Origin: an uncultured Ruminococcus sp.
GTDB lineage: Bacteria > Bacillota > Clostridia > Oscillospirales > Acutalibacteraceae
Reading direction: 5' to 3'
Length of the DNA: 8,520 nt
Assembly (NCBI GenBank): GCA_902767285.1
Contig: CACXHC010000108.1
Coordinates: 1-8,520, forward strand
The translations under genes and the position numbers were made by a program. This document shows, one piece after another, positions 1-6,363 of the stretch (its first letter is position 1; each line of letters starts with the position of its first letter). The notes under the pieces are model-generated. The model made no database searches. It was given only the letters and a program-made list of their open reading frames with translations, and had not been told where the DNA came from.

Positions 1-258
1 CTAACGTATCCCGACAAATTGAAAAAATACGCCGACTTATTATGCGATGGCGGAGAAATCTACTTTAAAACAGATGACCTTCCGCTATTTGAAGAAAGTA
101 TAGAGTATTTTGAAAATTCGGGATATGATATAATATTCAAAACTAATGATCTTCATGCAAGCAATATTACCGATAATATCCTTACCGAACACGAGATAAT
201 GTTCAGCAAACAAGGAATTAAAATAAATTTTCTCATTGCAAAACTAAAATCAATGTAA
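1..258 (+). CDS. trmB: tRNA (guanine-N7-)-methyltransferase, C-terminal part (5' end outside window)
   Basis: Open from the first base (frame 1) to TAA at 256-258, giving 85 residues with no start in view. The fragment matches the C-terminal half of TrmB, the SAM-dependent enzyme that makes m7G46 in the tRNA variable loop. Visible TrmB hallmarks are [12 protein letters not shown] (the 'KTD' motif near the active site), the DLH stretch, and TEHEIMF, corresponding to the family's TEYE-type motif that contacts the guanine/tRNA, followed by GIKI. The SAM-binding Rossmann half must lie upstream of the window. A TTG at 19 could be mistaken for a start, but the preceding residues (LTYPDK) also fit the family, so the gene continues leftwards. 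The response regulator starts only 12 bases after the stop, and its ribosome-binding site overlaps the stop codon, which suggests co-transcription. Confidence 0.85.
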   Translation, partial: LTYPDKLKKYADLLCDGGEIYFKTDDLPLFEESIEYFENSGYDIIFKTNDLHASNITDNILTEHEIMFSKQGIKINFLIAKLKSM

Positions 259-270
259 GGAGTAATAGTA

Positions 271-972
271 ATGAAAAAAATATTAGTATGTGAAGACGAG
301 GCGGCAATCCGTGATTTTATCGTCATCAATCTAACACGAGGCGGATACGATGTTATCGAAGCCGAAAACGGTGACGAGGCAATCGCCAAATACGAAGAGT
401 GCGGCGACCTTGATGTTGTTATACTCGACATCATGATGCCCGGTACAAGAGATGGTTTCGCTGTATGCAAAGAACTTCGTGCAAGAAATGCAGGCATAGG
501 AATAATAATTCTTACGGCTCGCACACAAGAGATGGACAAAGTAACAGGTCTTATGCTCGGTTCCGATGACTATGTTACAAAACCGTTCAGTCCCTCGGAA
601 CTTGTAGCACGAGTAGATGCTTTGTACAGACGAGTAACTATTGCAAAATCTAATTTTGAGAGCAATTTCAAAGAAGAAATAAAATCAGGTGATTTTGTTC
701 TCAATCTACGCAACAGAACTTTGTTAAAAAACGGCAAAACTATCGAACTTACACAAGTGGAATTTCAGATTATGGAGTATTTCTTCTCTAATCCCGGACA
801 GGCTTTGGAAAGAGGCAAAATTCTCAGTCAGGTTTGGGGATCGGCGTATGTTGGCGAGGAAAAAATCGTTGATGTAAATATAAGACGACTCCGCATGAAG
901 GTTGAGGACGAACCGTCTAATCCTAAATACATAGTAACCGTATGGGGATTGGGCTATAAGTGGGACGCATAA
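271..972 (+). CDS. OmpR/PhoB-family response regulator
   Basis: A 233-residue DNA-binding response regulator, full length for the OmpR/PhoB class. The receiver domain spans about residues 2-120. It has the acidic pocket E8-D9, phospho-acceptor D53 in VVILDIMMP, switch threonine T82 (ILTAR), and K104 in the KPF motif. After a linker of about 17 residues, a winged-helix DNA-binding domain covers about 138-231. ELTQVEFQIMEYF opens it, VDVNIRRLRMKVE (about 200-212) is the recognition helix, and GLGYKW is the C-terminal wing. The ATG at 271 is supported by AAGGAG at 257-262, eight bases upstream. The gene is followed directly by a membrane histidine kinase, its probable cognate partner. The regulon and stimulus cannot be read from the sequence. 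The fold is certain, but no closer orthologue (PhoP, WalR, VanR and so on) can be assigned. Confidence 0.95.
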   Translation: MKKILVCEDEAAIRDFIVINLTRGGYDVIEAENGDEAIAKYEECGDLDVVILDIMMPGTRDGFAVCKELRARNAGIGIIILTARTQEMDKVTGLMLGSDDYVTKPFSPSELVARVDALYRRVTIAKSNFESNFKEEIKSGDFVLNLRNRTLLKNGKTIELTQVEFQIMEYFFSNPGQALERGKILSQVWGSAYVGEEKIVDVNIRRLRMKVEDEPSNPKYIVTVWGLGYKWDA

Positions 973-1001
973 ATCCAAAGCGGAAAGCAGTTGTTATTTT
1001 C

Positions 1002-1006
1002 GGAGG
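1002..1006 (+). promoter_or_regulatory. Ribosome-binding site fixing the TTG start of the histidine kinase
   Basis: GGAGG lies eight bases before TTG at 1015. An in-frame TTG at 991 lies upstream of this site and has no ribosome-binding site of its own, so 1015 is the better start. Confidence 0.75.
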
Positions 1007-1014
1007 TCGTAGCG

Positions 1015-2430
1015 TTGGGCAAAGAAAGCAGTATAGTCAGAAGATGGGTAAAAGAGTGCCTTAGCGTGACCGGTATTTTTCTTATGGTGATTGTTTTAGG
1101 TGCGTCGTTTGCCGTGCAAACATATTATTATGACGGTGTAAAACGTCATCTTCAGGAAATAGGAGATAATGTATATAAAACATACTCCGTATCAGACCAT
1201 GTGGCCAATCACATAAAAGATTATGTTGACCGCATACAAAAAAAAGAATCTGTTGGAGTAGCCGTAACGGATTCGAGCGGAGATGTGATTTTTGCCACAG
1301 AGGGAGCTGCTGAGGAATTTGTAAACAACGACAGTTTAAATTATGCTGTCGAAAGTCCGGATTCAGGCAGTTTCAGAACGGTAAGTTTATCTACGGGCGA
1401 AAGAATGATGAGCTATTCTGTGGTTATTCCCGATGATAACGGCAAAATAAAAATTTCGTTTTGCTTTTACGAATATCTTACGGGAGTAGATAAAAAAATC
1501 TCATTCGCAATACTTATAATTGCATTATCTGCATTTTTGTTACTGGCATCTTTTGTTGTGCCGTGCTTGTTCTTTCTGAAATCAATAGTCGTTCCGGTAA
1601 GGGAACTCAGGTCAACGGCATACAGAATCGCACAGGGCGATTACGAAGCCCGTGCCGACAGACTCTATGATGACGAAGTCGGAGAACTCGCCGATAGTAT
1701 AAATCACATGGCTGAGGAGATTGAGTCAACAGACAGAATGAAAAATGATTTCATTTCGTCAGTATCTCACGAACTGAGAACACCTCTAACCGCAATAAAA
1801 GGTTGGGCGGAAACAATGTCTTTCGACGAACCCGACAAAAAAACACTCAGCAAAGGACTCTCAATAATCATAAGCGAATCTGAACGCTTGACGAGCATGG
1901 TTGAAGAATTGCTGGATTTTTCACGCATACAAAACGGAAGGATGATTCTTGCTATGGATAAAATAGACCTCGTGGCGGAACTCAGCGAAGCCGTTTATAT
2001 GCTAAAACAAAGAGCCTCAAAAGAGGATAAACACATCATTTATGAAGAACCCGAGATTCTGCCTCCCGTGCTTGCCGATAAAAACCGTTTGCGTCAAGTA
2101 TTCATAAACATAATAGACAACGCAATTAAATATTCGCCTGAACATGGTGTTATCGAAATAGAAGTTGTTGTATCGGGCGAAACAATTCAAGTTATAGTAA
2201 AAGACAGCGGCTGCGGAATTGCCGAGAAGGATTTGCCCAGAATAAAAGAAAAATTCTATAAAGCAAATAAAACCGTGCGAGGAAGTGGAATCGGCTTGGC
2301 TGTTGCCGATGAAATAATAACTATGCACAGAGGCAGTCTGGACATAAAAAGCAAAGAAGATTACGGAACCGTTGTTACAATTACAATTCCCGTTCTTGAT
2401 AAGGACGATGAAGAAATTCTAAAATCCTAA
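1015..2430 (+). CDS. Membrane sensor histidine kinase with HAMP domain
   Basis: A 471-residue sensor kinase counted from TTG 1015, chosen for the GGAGG at 1002-1006; a reading from TTG 991 would add eight residues. Domains in order: a short cytoplasmic N terminus; TM1 at about 19-38; an extracytoplasmic segment of about 120 residues; TM2 at about 162-189; HAMP at about 190-240 (PVRELRSTAYRIAQGDYEAR, then DEVGELADSIN); HisKA with H252 in SVSHELRTPLT; and HATPase_c at about 355-461. The ATPase motifs are present: N box N365/N369 (INIIDNAIKYS), G1 box DSGCG (397-401), F box KFYKA, and G2 box GSGIGLAV (423-430). All catalytic motifs look intact. It presumably phosphorylates the regulator encoded 42 bases upstream. 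The sensor segment contains GVAVTDSSGDVIFAT, which loosely resembles Cache/PAS-like extracellular folds, but no ligand can be inferred. Confidence 0.93.
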   Translation: MGKESSIVRRWVKECLSVTGIFLMVIVLGASFAVQTYYYDGVKRHLQEIGDNVYKTYSVSDHVANHIKDYVDRIQKKESVGVAVTDSSGDVIFATEGAAEEFVNNDSLNYAVESPDSGSFRTVSLSTGERMMSYSVVIPDDNGKIKISFCFYEYLTGVDKKISFAILIIALSAFLLLASFVVPCLFFLKSIVVPVRELRSTAYRIAQGDYEARADRLYDDEVGELADSINHMAEEIESTDRMKNDFISSVSHELRTPLTAIKGWAETMSFDEPDKKTLSKGLSIIISESERLTSMVEELLDFSRIQNGRMILAMDKIDLVAELSEAVYMLKQRASKEDKHIIYEEPEILPPVLADKNRLRQVFINIIDNAIKYSPEHGVIEIEVVVSGETIQVIVKDSGCGIAEKDLPRIKEKFYKANKTVRGSGIGLAVADEIITMHRGSLDIKSKEDYGTVVTITIPVLDKDDEEILKS

Positions 2431-2457
2431 TTAGGCTTGCGGAACAATATTTATTAC

Positions 2458-2515
2458 AAAATATAGGAACAAATCTGCCTGCGTGCTTGTGCAGGCAGAT
2501 TTGTTCAAAATATAG
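2458..2515. repeat. 9-base direct repeats bracketing a perfect palindrome
   Basis: AAAATATAG occurs at 2458-2466 and again at 2507-2515. The copies abut the two ends of the palindrome at 2467-2506 with no gap or overlap. This geometry resembles a target-site duplication around a small inserted element. An alternative is chance similarity in AT-rich spacer DNA. Confidence 0.6.
2467..2506. repeat. Perfect inverted repeat, 16-bp arms and 8-base loop
   Basis: The left arm GAACAAATCTGCCTGC (2467-2482) pairs without mismatch with the right arm GCAGGCAGATTTGTTC (2491-2506) around loop GTGCTTGT. It lies 36 bases after the histidine kinase stop and may end that transcript, but no T-run follows on the + strand (AAAATATAG instead). 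On the minus strand the flank CTATATTTT is only mildly T-rich. A related hairpin with the same outer AACAAATC sequence sits at the right window edge (8490-8520), which argues for a dispersed repeat rather than a simple terminator. Confidence 0.9.
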
Positions 2516-2549
2516 AAAAACCAACCGAGAATCAACAAAAAGTTTTTGC

Positions 2550-2571
2550 CCCGCTTTTTTCAAAAAGCGGG
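2550..2571. repeat. Hairpin 2 of repeat copy 1
   Basis: CCCGCTTTTT (2550-2559) pairs with AAAAAGCGGG (2562-2571) around a very tight tip, so the innermost pairs are probably open. No T-run follows on the + strand. In copy 2 the matching hairpin has CTTC/GAAG in place of CCCGC/GCGGG. Confidence 0.75.
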
Positions 2572-2577
2572 CAGGGG

Positions 2578-2602
2578 TTTAAGGGGACGGAGTCCCCTTA
2601 AA
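2578..2602. repeat. Hairpin 1 of repeat copy 1
   Basis: TTTAAGGGGAC (2578-2588) and GTCCCCTTAAA (2592-2602) form a perfect 11-bp stem with loop GGA. It ends 20 bases before the ribosome-binding site of the DUF1385 gene, so it would lie in that gene's leader if transcription starts upstream. The matching stem of copy 2 is TCGGGGGC/GCCCCCGA. Confidence 0.85.
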
Positions 2603-2636
2603 ATTTCGTTTGCATTGTTACTAAAGGAGAGGTTTT

Positions 2637-3593
2637 ATGGCTGAACAAACGAAAATAAAGACTTCGATAGGCGGGTCGGCACTGATAGAGGGAATTATGA
2701 TGCGTGGCCCGCAAAAGACCACCGTTGCCGTGAGAATGGCTGACAACTCAATATATACAGAGGATATTGAGTTTGATGCAATATCCTCCAAAGGCAAATT
2801 TTTTAAACTTCCGATGATACGAGGATTTGTTAACCTTATTGACTCGCTTAGACTGAGCATGAAATGCTTGATGCTCTCTGCCGAAAAATCAGTCGAGGGT
2901 ACAGAAGAAGAAAACGAAGAACCGTCTGCCTTTGAAAAATGGCTCGAAGATAAACTCGGTGACAAATTATTCGGTGTTGTTATGACTTTCGCAACTATTT
3001 TGGGAGTGGCACTTTCGATTTTGCTGTTTTTTGCCTTTCCGACTTTCATTTTTAACAACATCGCAAAAGTTGCTCCGGCTCTCGACAAAGGTACAATGTG
3101 GCGAAGCGTTTTCGAAGGTTTATTAAAAATCGCTATTTTTTTAGGCTACATCACCATAATATCAAGAACGCCCGATATGAAACGCACTTTCATGTATCAT
3201 GGGGCGGAACACAAAACTATTTTCTGTTACGAAAATTTGGAAGAGCTGACAGTCGAAAATGTCAAAAAATATCGCCGCTTTCACCCTCGATGCGGTACGA
3301 GCTTCATGATTATCATGCTCATAATAGGTATTGTTATCGGACTCTTTATAACTGCTAAAAATCCGCTGTTGAGAACATTAATCAAACTTTTGCTTCTTCC
3401 TGTTTCGTGCGGAATCGGTTACGAACTTATCAAAATATGTGCTAAGTATGACAATCTCGCTACAAGAATAATCGCTGCCCCCGGACTCGCCGCTCAGCGA
3501 ATTACAACTATCGAACCCGATGACAAAATGATCGAAATCGCTATCGCTGCAATCAAACCCGTTATTCCCGAAAACGGCGAGGACAGAATATAA
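2637..3593 (+). CDS. DUF1385 family membrane protein (YqhQ-like)
   Basis: A 318-residue protein of the DUF1385/YqhQ family, often labelled a predicted metal-dependent enzyme. Its biochemical function is not established. The N-terminal signature IGGSALIEGIMMRGP (11-25) is typical. A charged loop rich in Glu (88-110) precedes hydrophobic segments at about 112-141, 158-176, 223-239 and 247-265. Between them lie the conserved YHGAEHKTIFCYE (187-199) and HPRCGTSF (216-223), whose His, Glu and Cys residues are the likely metal ligands (inference). APGLAAQRITT (281-291) closes the conserved region. AAAGGAG at 2623-2629 is seven bases before the ATG. The stop overlaps the prmC start by one base (TAATG). 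In many Firmicutes this family sits beside prmC and prfA, but no prfA is present here. Confidence 0.9.
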   Translation: MAEQTKIKTSIGGSALIEGIMMRGPQKTTVAVRMADNSIYTEDIEFDAISSKGKFFKLPMIRGFVNLIDSLRLSMKCLMLSAEKSVEGTEEENEEPSAFEKWLEDKLGDKLFGVVMTFATILGVALSILLFFAFPTFIFNNIAKVAPALDKGTMWRSVFEGLLKIAIFLGYITIISRTPDMKRTFMYHGAEHKTIFCYENLEELTVENVKKYRRFHPRCGTSFMIIMLIIGIVIGLFITAKNPLLRTLIKLLLLPVSCGIGYELIKICAKYDNLATRIIAAPGLAAQRITTIEPDDKMIEIAIAAIKPVIPENGEDRI

Positions 3594-4447
3594 TGGAAAA
3601 TTTTACTCTAACTCAGCTTTATAGGCACAGTAAATCTCTTTTGGAAAAAAACGACATTCCCGATGCCGATTTCGATTCGCTTTGCCTTATGGAACATTTT
3701 TTTAACGCCGACAGGTCAACACTCATAATCCACGGCGACAGGCTCGCAGACAGCGAGCTTTGCCGCCGTTTCCTTATAGCCCTAAATGAACGAATTTCCG
3801 GTCGCCCTCTCCAATACATAATAGGAAAATGGAATTTTATGGGACTTGATTTCTTTGTCGGCGAAGGTGTTCTCATTCCCCGCAGTGATACCGAAATTAC
3901 TGCCGAAAAAGTTATTGCTCTTGCTCAAAAAATGAAATCTCCCAAAATAATAGACCTCTGTTCCGGAAGCGGTGCAATCGCTGTTTCAGTTGCCAAATTT
4001 GTTCCCGATGCTCAAATTGTTGCTCTCGAACTTTCGGAAGATGCGTTTGTTTATCTTCAAAAAAATATAAAATTTAATAGCGTCAAAAATGTTACTCCCG
4101 TTTTGGGCGATGTTACCAAAAATTATTCCGATTTCTCTGACGAAACTTTTGACATAATTGTATCAAATCCACCGTACATCAAAACAAATCAAATAGATAC
4201 TTTGCAGCCTGAACTCGCTTTTGAACCCAGAATGGCTCTCGATGGCGGTGATGACGGAATATTCTTTTATAAAATAATATCTAAAAAATGGAAATCCAAA
4301 CTCAAAATTGGCGGATTTATAGTCTACGAAACCGGCGAGGACGAACACGAACCCGTTAAAGATGACCTAATCGCAAACGGATATTCCAATATTTCGTATT
4401 TGTTGGATTTGCAGGGATTTAAACGCACAACGTTCGCAAACCGATGA
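3593..4447 (+). CDS. prmC: Peptide chain release factor N5-glutamine methyltransferase
   Basis: 284 residues, the usual PrmC length. The enzyme uses SAM to methylate the GGQ glutamine of release factors RF1 and RF2 in the cytoplasm. An N-terminal helical domain (about 1-85) recognises the release factor. The catalytic Rossmann domain follows, with IPRSDTE (95-101; the family usually has PRPDTE), the SAM-binding DLCSGSGAIA (121-130; usually DLGTGSGAIA), and the catalytic NPPY at 192-195. LDGGDDG (216-222) is also typical. The Ser and Cys variants look conservative. Translation is probably coupled to the DUF1385 gene through the TAATG overlap, with GGCGAGG at 3576-3582 as a possible ribosome-binding site. 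No convincing terminator follows, so some readthrough into recA is possible. Confidence 0.95.
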   Translation: MENFTLTQLYRHSKSLLEKNDIPDADFDSLCLMEHFFNADRSTLIIHGDRLADSELCRRFLIALNERISGRPLQYIIGKWNFMGLDFFVGEGVLIPRSDTEITAEKVIALAQKMKSPKIIDLCSGSGAIAVSVAKFVPDAQIVALELSEDAFVYLQKNIKFNSVKNVTPVLGDVTKNYSDFSDETFDIIVSNPPYIKTNQIDTLQPELAFEPRMALDGGDDGIFFYKIISKKWKSKLKIGGFIVYETGEDEHEPVKDDLIANGYSNISYLLDLQGFKRTTFANR

Positions 4448-4475
4448 TTAAAAACTCAAAAAAGCGAAAAAATGT

Positions 4476-4504
4476 TTGACATATTACCGTTTTTGTTATA
4501 TAAT
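4476..4504 (+). promoter_or_regulatory. Consensus sigma-A (sigma-70 type) promoter of recA
   Basis: TTGACA at 4476-4481 and TATAAT at 4499-4504 are exact consensus hexamers with the optimal 17-base spacer. Transcription should start near 4510-4512, leaving a leader of about 45 bases before the recA ATG. The promoter likely drives the whole recA-recX-rimO-pgsA run, since no other strong promoter is apparent within it. Confidence 0.88.
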
Positions 4505-4516
4505 TTAATAGTAGAC

Positions 4517-4531
4517 ATTTCATTATGAAAT
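4517..4531. promoter_or_regulatory. 15-base palindrome in the recA leader (candidate operator)
   Basis: ATTTCAT-T-ATGAAAT is a perfect 7-bp-arm palindrome just downstream of the expected recA transcription start. The position suits a repressor site, but it does not match the Gram-positive LexA box pattern (CGAAC-N4-GTTCG). In AT-rich DNA such a palindrome could be chance. Confidence 0.35.
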
Positions 4532-4540
4532 AATAATTTG

Positions 4541-4546
4541 AAAGGA
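4541..4546 (+). promoter_or_regulatory. Ribosome-binding site of recA
   Basis: AAAGGA lies ten bases before ATG 4557. It rules out an in-frame TTG at 4548, which would be only one base from the site. Confidence 0.75.
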
Positions 4547-4556
4547 TTTGTTGATT

Positions 4557-5738
4557 ATGGCAGAAGATAAAAATAAGGCTCTTGATACGGCGTTGGCTCA
4601 AATAGAGAAACAATTCGGCAAAGGTGCGGTAATGCGTCTTGGTCAAAAAGAGACACTCAAAGTTGATTCTATTTCCACCGGTTCTCTCTCTCTCGATATG
4701 GCTCTCGGCATAGGCGGTCTGCCCAAAGGAAGAATTGTTGAGATGTTCGGCCCTGAAAGCTCGGGTAAAACGACACTTGCTCTTCATTGTATTGCAGAGG
4801 CTCAGAAAAACGGCGGTACGGCGGCTTTTATCGATGTAGAACACGCTCTTGACCCTGTTTATGCGGCAGCACTCGGCGTTGATGTTGACTCTCTGCTCGT
4901 TTCACAGCCCGACACAGGCGAACAGGCTCTTGAAATAACCGAGGCTCTTGTTCGTTCGGGTGCTATTGATGCGATAGTTGTCGATTCGGTTGCGGCACTT
5001 GTTCCAAAAGCCGAAATCGAAGGCGAAATGGGCGATTCGCACGTTGGCTTGCAGGCACGTCTTATGTCGCAGGCTCTCAGAAAACTTACGGGAGCAATAT
5101 CAAAAAGCAACTGTTTGGCGATATTCATAAATCAGCTCAGAGAGAAAGTCGGCGTAATGTTCGGCAGTCCTGAAGTAACTCCCGGCGGAAGAGCTTTGAA
5201 ATTCTATTCGTCTGTTCGTCTTGATATAAGAAAAGTCGAAACTCTCAAAGTAAATGGTGAGATGATAGGTTCTCATACAAAAGTAAAGGTTGTTAAAAAT
5301 AAAGTTGCTCCGCCGTTCCGTGAGGCTGAGTTCGATATAATGTATGGCAGAGGTATCTCTAAAGAGGGCGAAATAGTTGACCTTGGTGTTAGAGCCGATG
5401 TTATTCAAAAATCGGGTTCATGGTTCAGTTATGGCGACAGACGTCTTGCTCAGGGCAGAGATAAGGTAAAGCAACTTCTTTTGGAAGACAAGGAGCTTGC
5501 AGCGGAACTCGAAAAAATCATTATTGAGAAGAGTGACGAGATAATCAAAAAGCCGCTTATTAAAGGAAACGGAAAAACTACCGCTAAGGGCAAAGGTAAG
5601 AAAGATTCGGACGAGGCAACCGAAGAATCAGAGGAAAAATCTAACGTTGATGTTATTTCAGCCGAAACAACCAACGAGTCTAAAACTGCTCCTTCGGAAT
5701 CTTCCGACAAAAATATAGATGTTGAAGTTGTAGAATGA
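4557..5738 (+). CDS. recA: Recombinase RecA
   Basis: A 393-residue RecA, the ATP-dependent strand-exchange protein that also promotes LexA self-cleavage. The start ATG gives the canonical N terminus [20 protein letters not shown]. Walker A is GPESSGKTT (65-73) and Walker B is VVDSVAAL (141-148). Loop L1 includes EGEMGD (155-160), and the L2 region follows [15 protein letters not shown] (192-206). The C-terminal domain runs to about 335. The last 55 or so residues form a low-complexity tail: a Lys/Gly-rich patch (337-349), then an acidic, Ser/Thr-rich stretch ending EVVE. This makes it longer than the roughly 350 residues typical of RecA. Acidic RecA tails are known to damp DNA binding; that role here is inference. 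Its stop overlaps the recX start (ATGA), and it has its own strong promoter. Confidence 0.98.
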   Translation: MAEDKNKALDTALAQIEKQFGKGAVMRLGQKETLKVDSISTGSLSLDMALGIGGLPKGRIVEMFGPESSGKTTLALHCIAEAQKNGGTAAFIDVEHALDPVYAAALGVDVDSLLVSQPDTGEQALEITEALVRSGAIDAIVVDSVAALVPKAEIEGEMGDSHVGLQARLMSQALRKLTGAISKSNCLAIFINQLREKVGVMFGSPEVTPGGRALKFYSSVRLDIRKVETLKVNGEMIGSHTKVKVVKNKVAPPFREAEFDIMYGRGISKEGEIVDLGVRADVIQKSGSWFSYGDRRLAQGRDKVKQLLLEDKELAAELEKIIIEKSDEIIKKPLIKGNGKTTAKGKGKKDSDEATEESEEKSNVDVISAETTNESKTAPSESSDKNIDVEVVE

Positions 5739-6346
5739 TGACTATAACTGAACTCACGCCCGCCAAAAAAAAACTTACTCTTGTTTATATAGACGGCGAA
5801 TTTGCCATGAAACTCGATACTCAGGTACTCGCCGAAAACGGTGTAAACGTGGGAACTCAGTTAGATGATGACGAGTTATACGAGCTTGTTCAAAAATCGG
5901 AGTATAAAAGAGCGAAAGAGAAGGCACTTTGGTTGCTTTCGGGGCGTGATTATTCAAGAAAAAAATTGAAAGAGAAACTTTGCACGGAGTCGTCCGAAAC
6001 AGTCGCCGACTCCGTGTGCGACCGTATGGAGGAACTCGGTCTGCTCAATGACGAAAATTATGCAAGACGGCTTGCGTCTGACCTTCTCAACATCAAAAAA
6101 ATGTCGTCAAGAGGTGCAGTATATAAGCTGATTGAGAAGGGGATCGACAAAGAGCTTGCACAAGAAATTCTTGACGAGTTTGAGTGCGACCCCGTAGAGC
6201 AGATAGTCGAGTTAATTGAAAGAAAATATGCAAACAAGCTCTCTGACGAAAAGGACAGGCGAAGAACGATTTCGGCGTTGCAGAGATTAGGTTATTCGTG
6301 GAGCGATATAAAGTCGGCGATAGAGCGGTTTGACGAAGAAGAATGA
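5735..6346 (+). CDS. recX: Regulatory protein RecX
   Basis: 203 residues, matching RecX, the helical-repeat protein that binds RecA filaments and modulates their activity. Recognisable parts are the N-terminal [20 protein letters not shown] region and the first three-helix repeat with [19 protein letters not shown] (85-103 region). [18 protein letters not shown] is the most conserved RecX stretch, and [11 protein letters not shown], then a final repeat ending [17 protein letters not shown], follow. The start at ATG 5735 overlaps the recA stop (ATGA). A second ATG at 5738 would remove one residue and cannot be excluded. No strong ribosome-binding site is seen, so translation probably depends on coupling to recA, which would keep RecX below RecA in amount. 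Pairing with recA supports the call. Confidence 0.93.
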   Translation: MMTITELTPAKKKLTLVYIDGEFAMKLDTQVLAENGVNVGTQLDDDELYELVQKSEYKRAKEKALWLLSGRDYSRKKLKEKLCTESSETVADSVCDRMEELGLLNDENYARRLASDLLNIKKMSSRGAVYKLIEKGIDKELAQEILDEFECDPVEQIVELIERKYANKLSDEKDRRRTISALQRLGYSWSDIKSAIERFDEEE

Positions 6347-6351
6347 TAATC

Positions 6352-6356
6352 GGAGG
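6352..6356 (+). promoter_or_regulatory. Ribosome-binding site fixing the rimO start
   Basis: GGAGG is seven bases before ATG 6364. The in-frame ATG at 6343 overlaps the recX stop but lies upstream of this site and would add residues (MIIGGIK) outside the family's usual N terminus. Confidence 0.8.
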
Positions 6357-6363
6357 AATAAAA

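Larger units (their letters stand above)
2467..2602 (-). repeat. Composite hairpin repeat element, copy 1 (minus orientation)
   Basis: Read on the minus strand, this stretch has three hairpins in order. The first is a GC-rich stem (2578-2602). The second is a stem with T/A-rich inner arms (2550-2571). After a spacer of about 30 bases comes the AACAAATC palindrome (2467-2506). Blocks shared with copy 2 are CCCCTGCC between hairpins 1 and 2, TTTTTGAAAAAA at the second hairpin tip, GCAAAAA followed by CTTT after it, TTTTCTATA in the spacer, then AACAAATC and CTGC in the third hairpin. It fills most of the gap between the histidine kinase and the DUF1385 gene. It encodes no protein and resembles REP/BIME- or MITE-type non-autonomous elements in form. 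The family is not identified. Confidence 0.75.

Noticed and set aside
2437..2465. Promoter TTGCGG-17-AATATA upstream of the DUF1385 gene
   Set aside because: Both hexamers are poor matches, and the sequence is followed by the strong palindrome. Not supportable by eye.
2467..2506. Classical Rho-independent terminator of the histidine kinase transcript
   Set aside because: The stem is strong, but on the + strand it is followed by AAAATATAG instead of a T-run. It also belongs to a repeat family, so I annotated it as a repeat; it may still impede transcription.
2516..2636. Riboswitch or structured leader for the DUF1385 gene
   Set aside because: The hairpins here match the repeat element seen at the right end of the window, and no known riboswitch core was recognised.
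4448..4556. LexA (SOS) box upstream of recA
   Set aside because: No CGAAC/GTTCG-type dyad is present. The only dyad, at 4517-4531, has a different sequence.
4419..4844. 141-residue minus-strand open frame over the recA promoter and 5' end
   Set aside because: It is antisense to the conserved recA start and to an exact consensus promoter, has no recognisable domain, and is best explained as chance.
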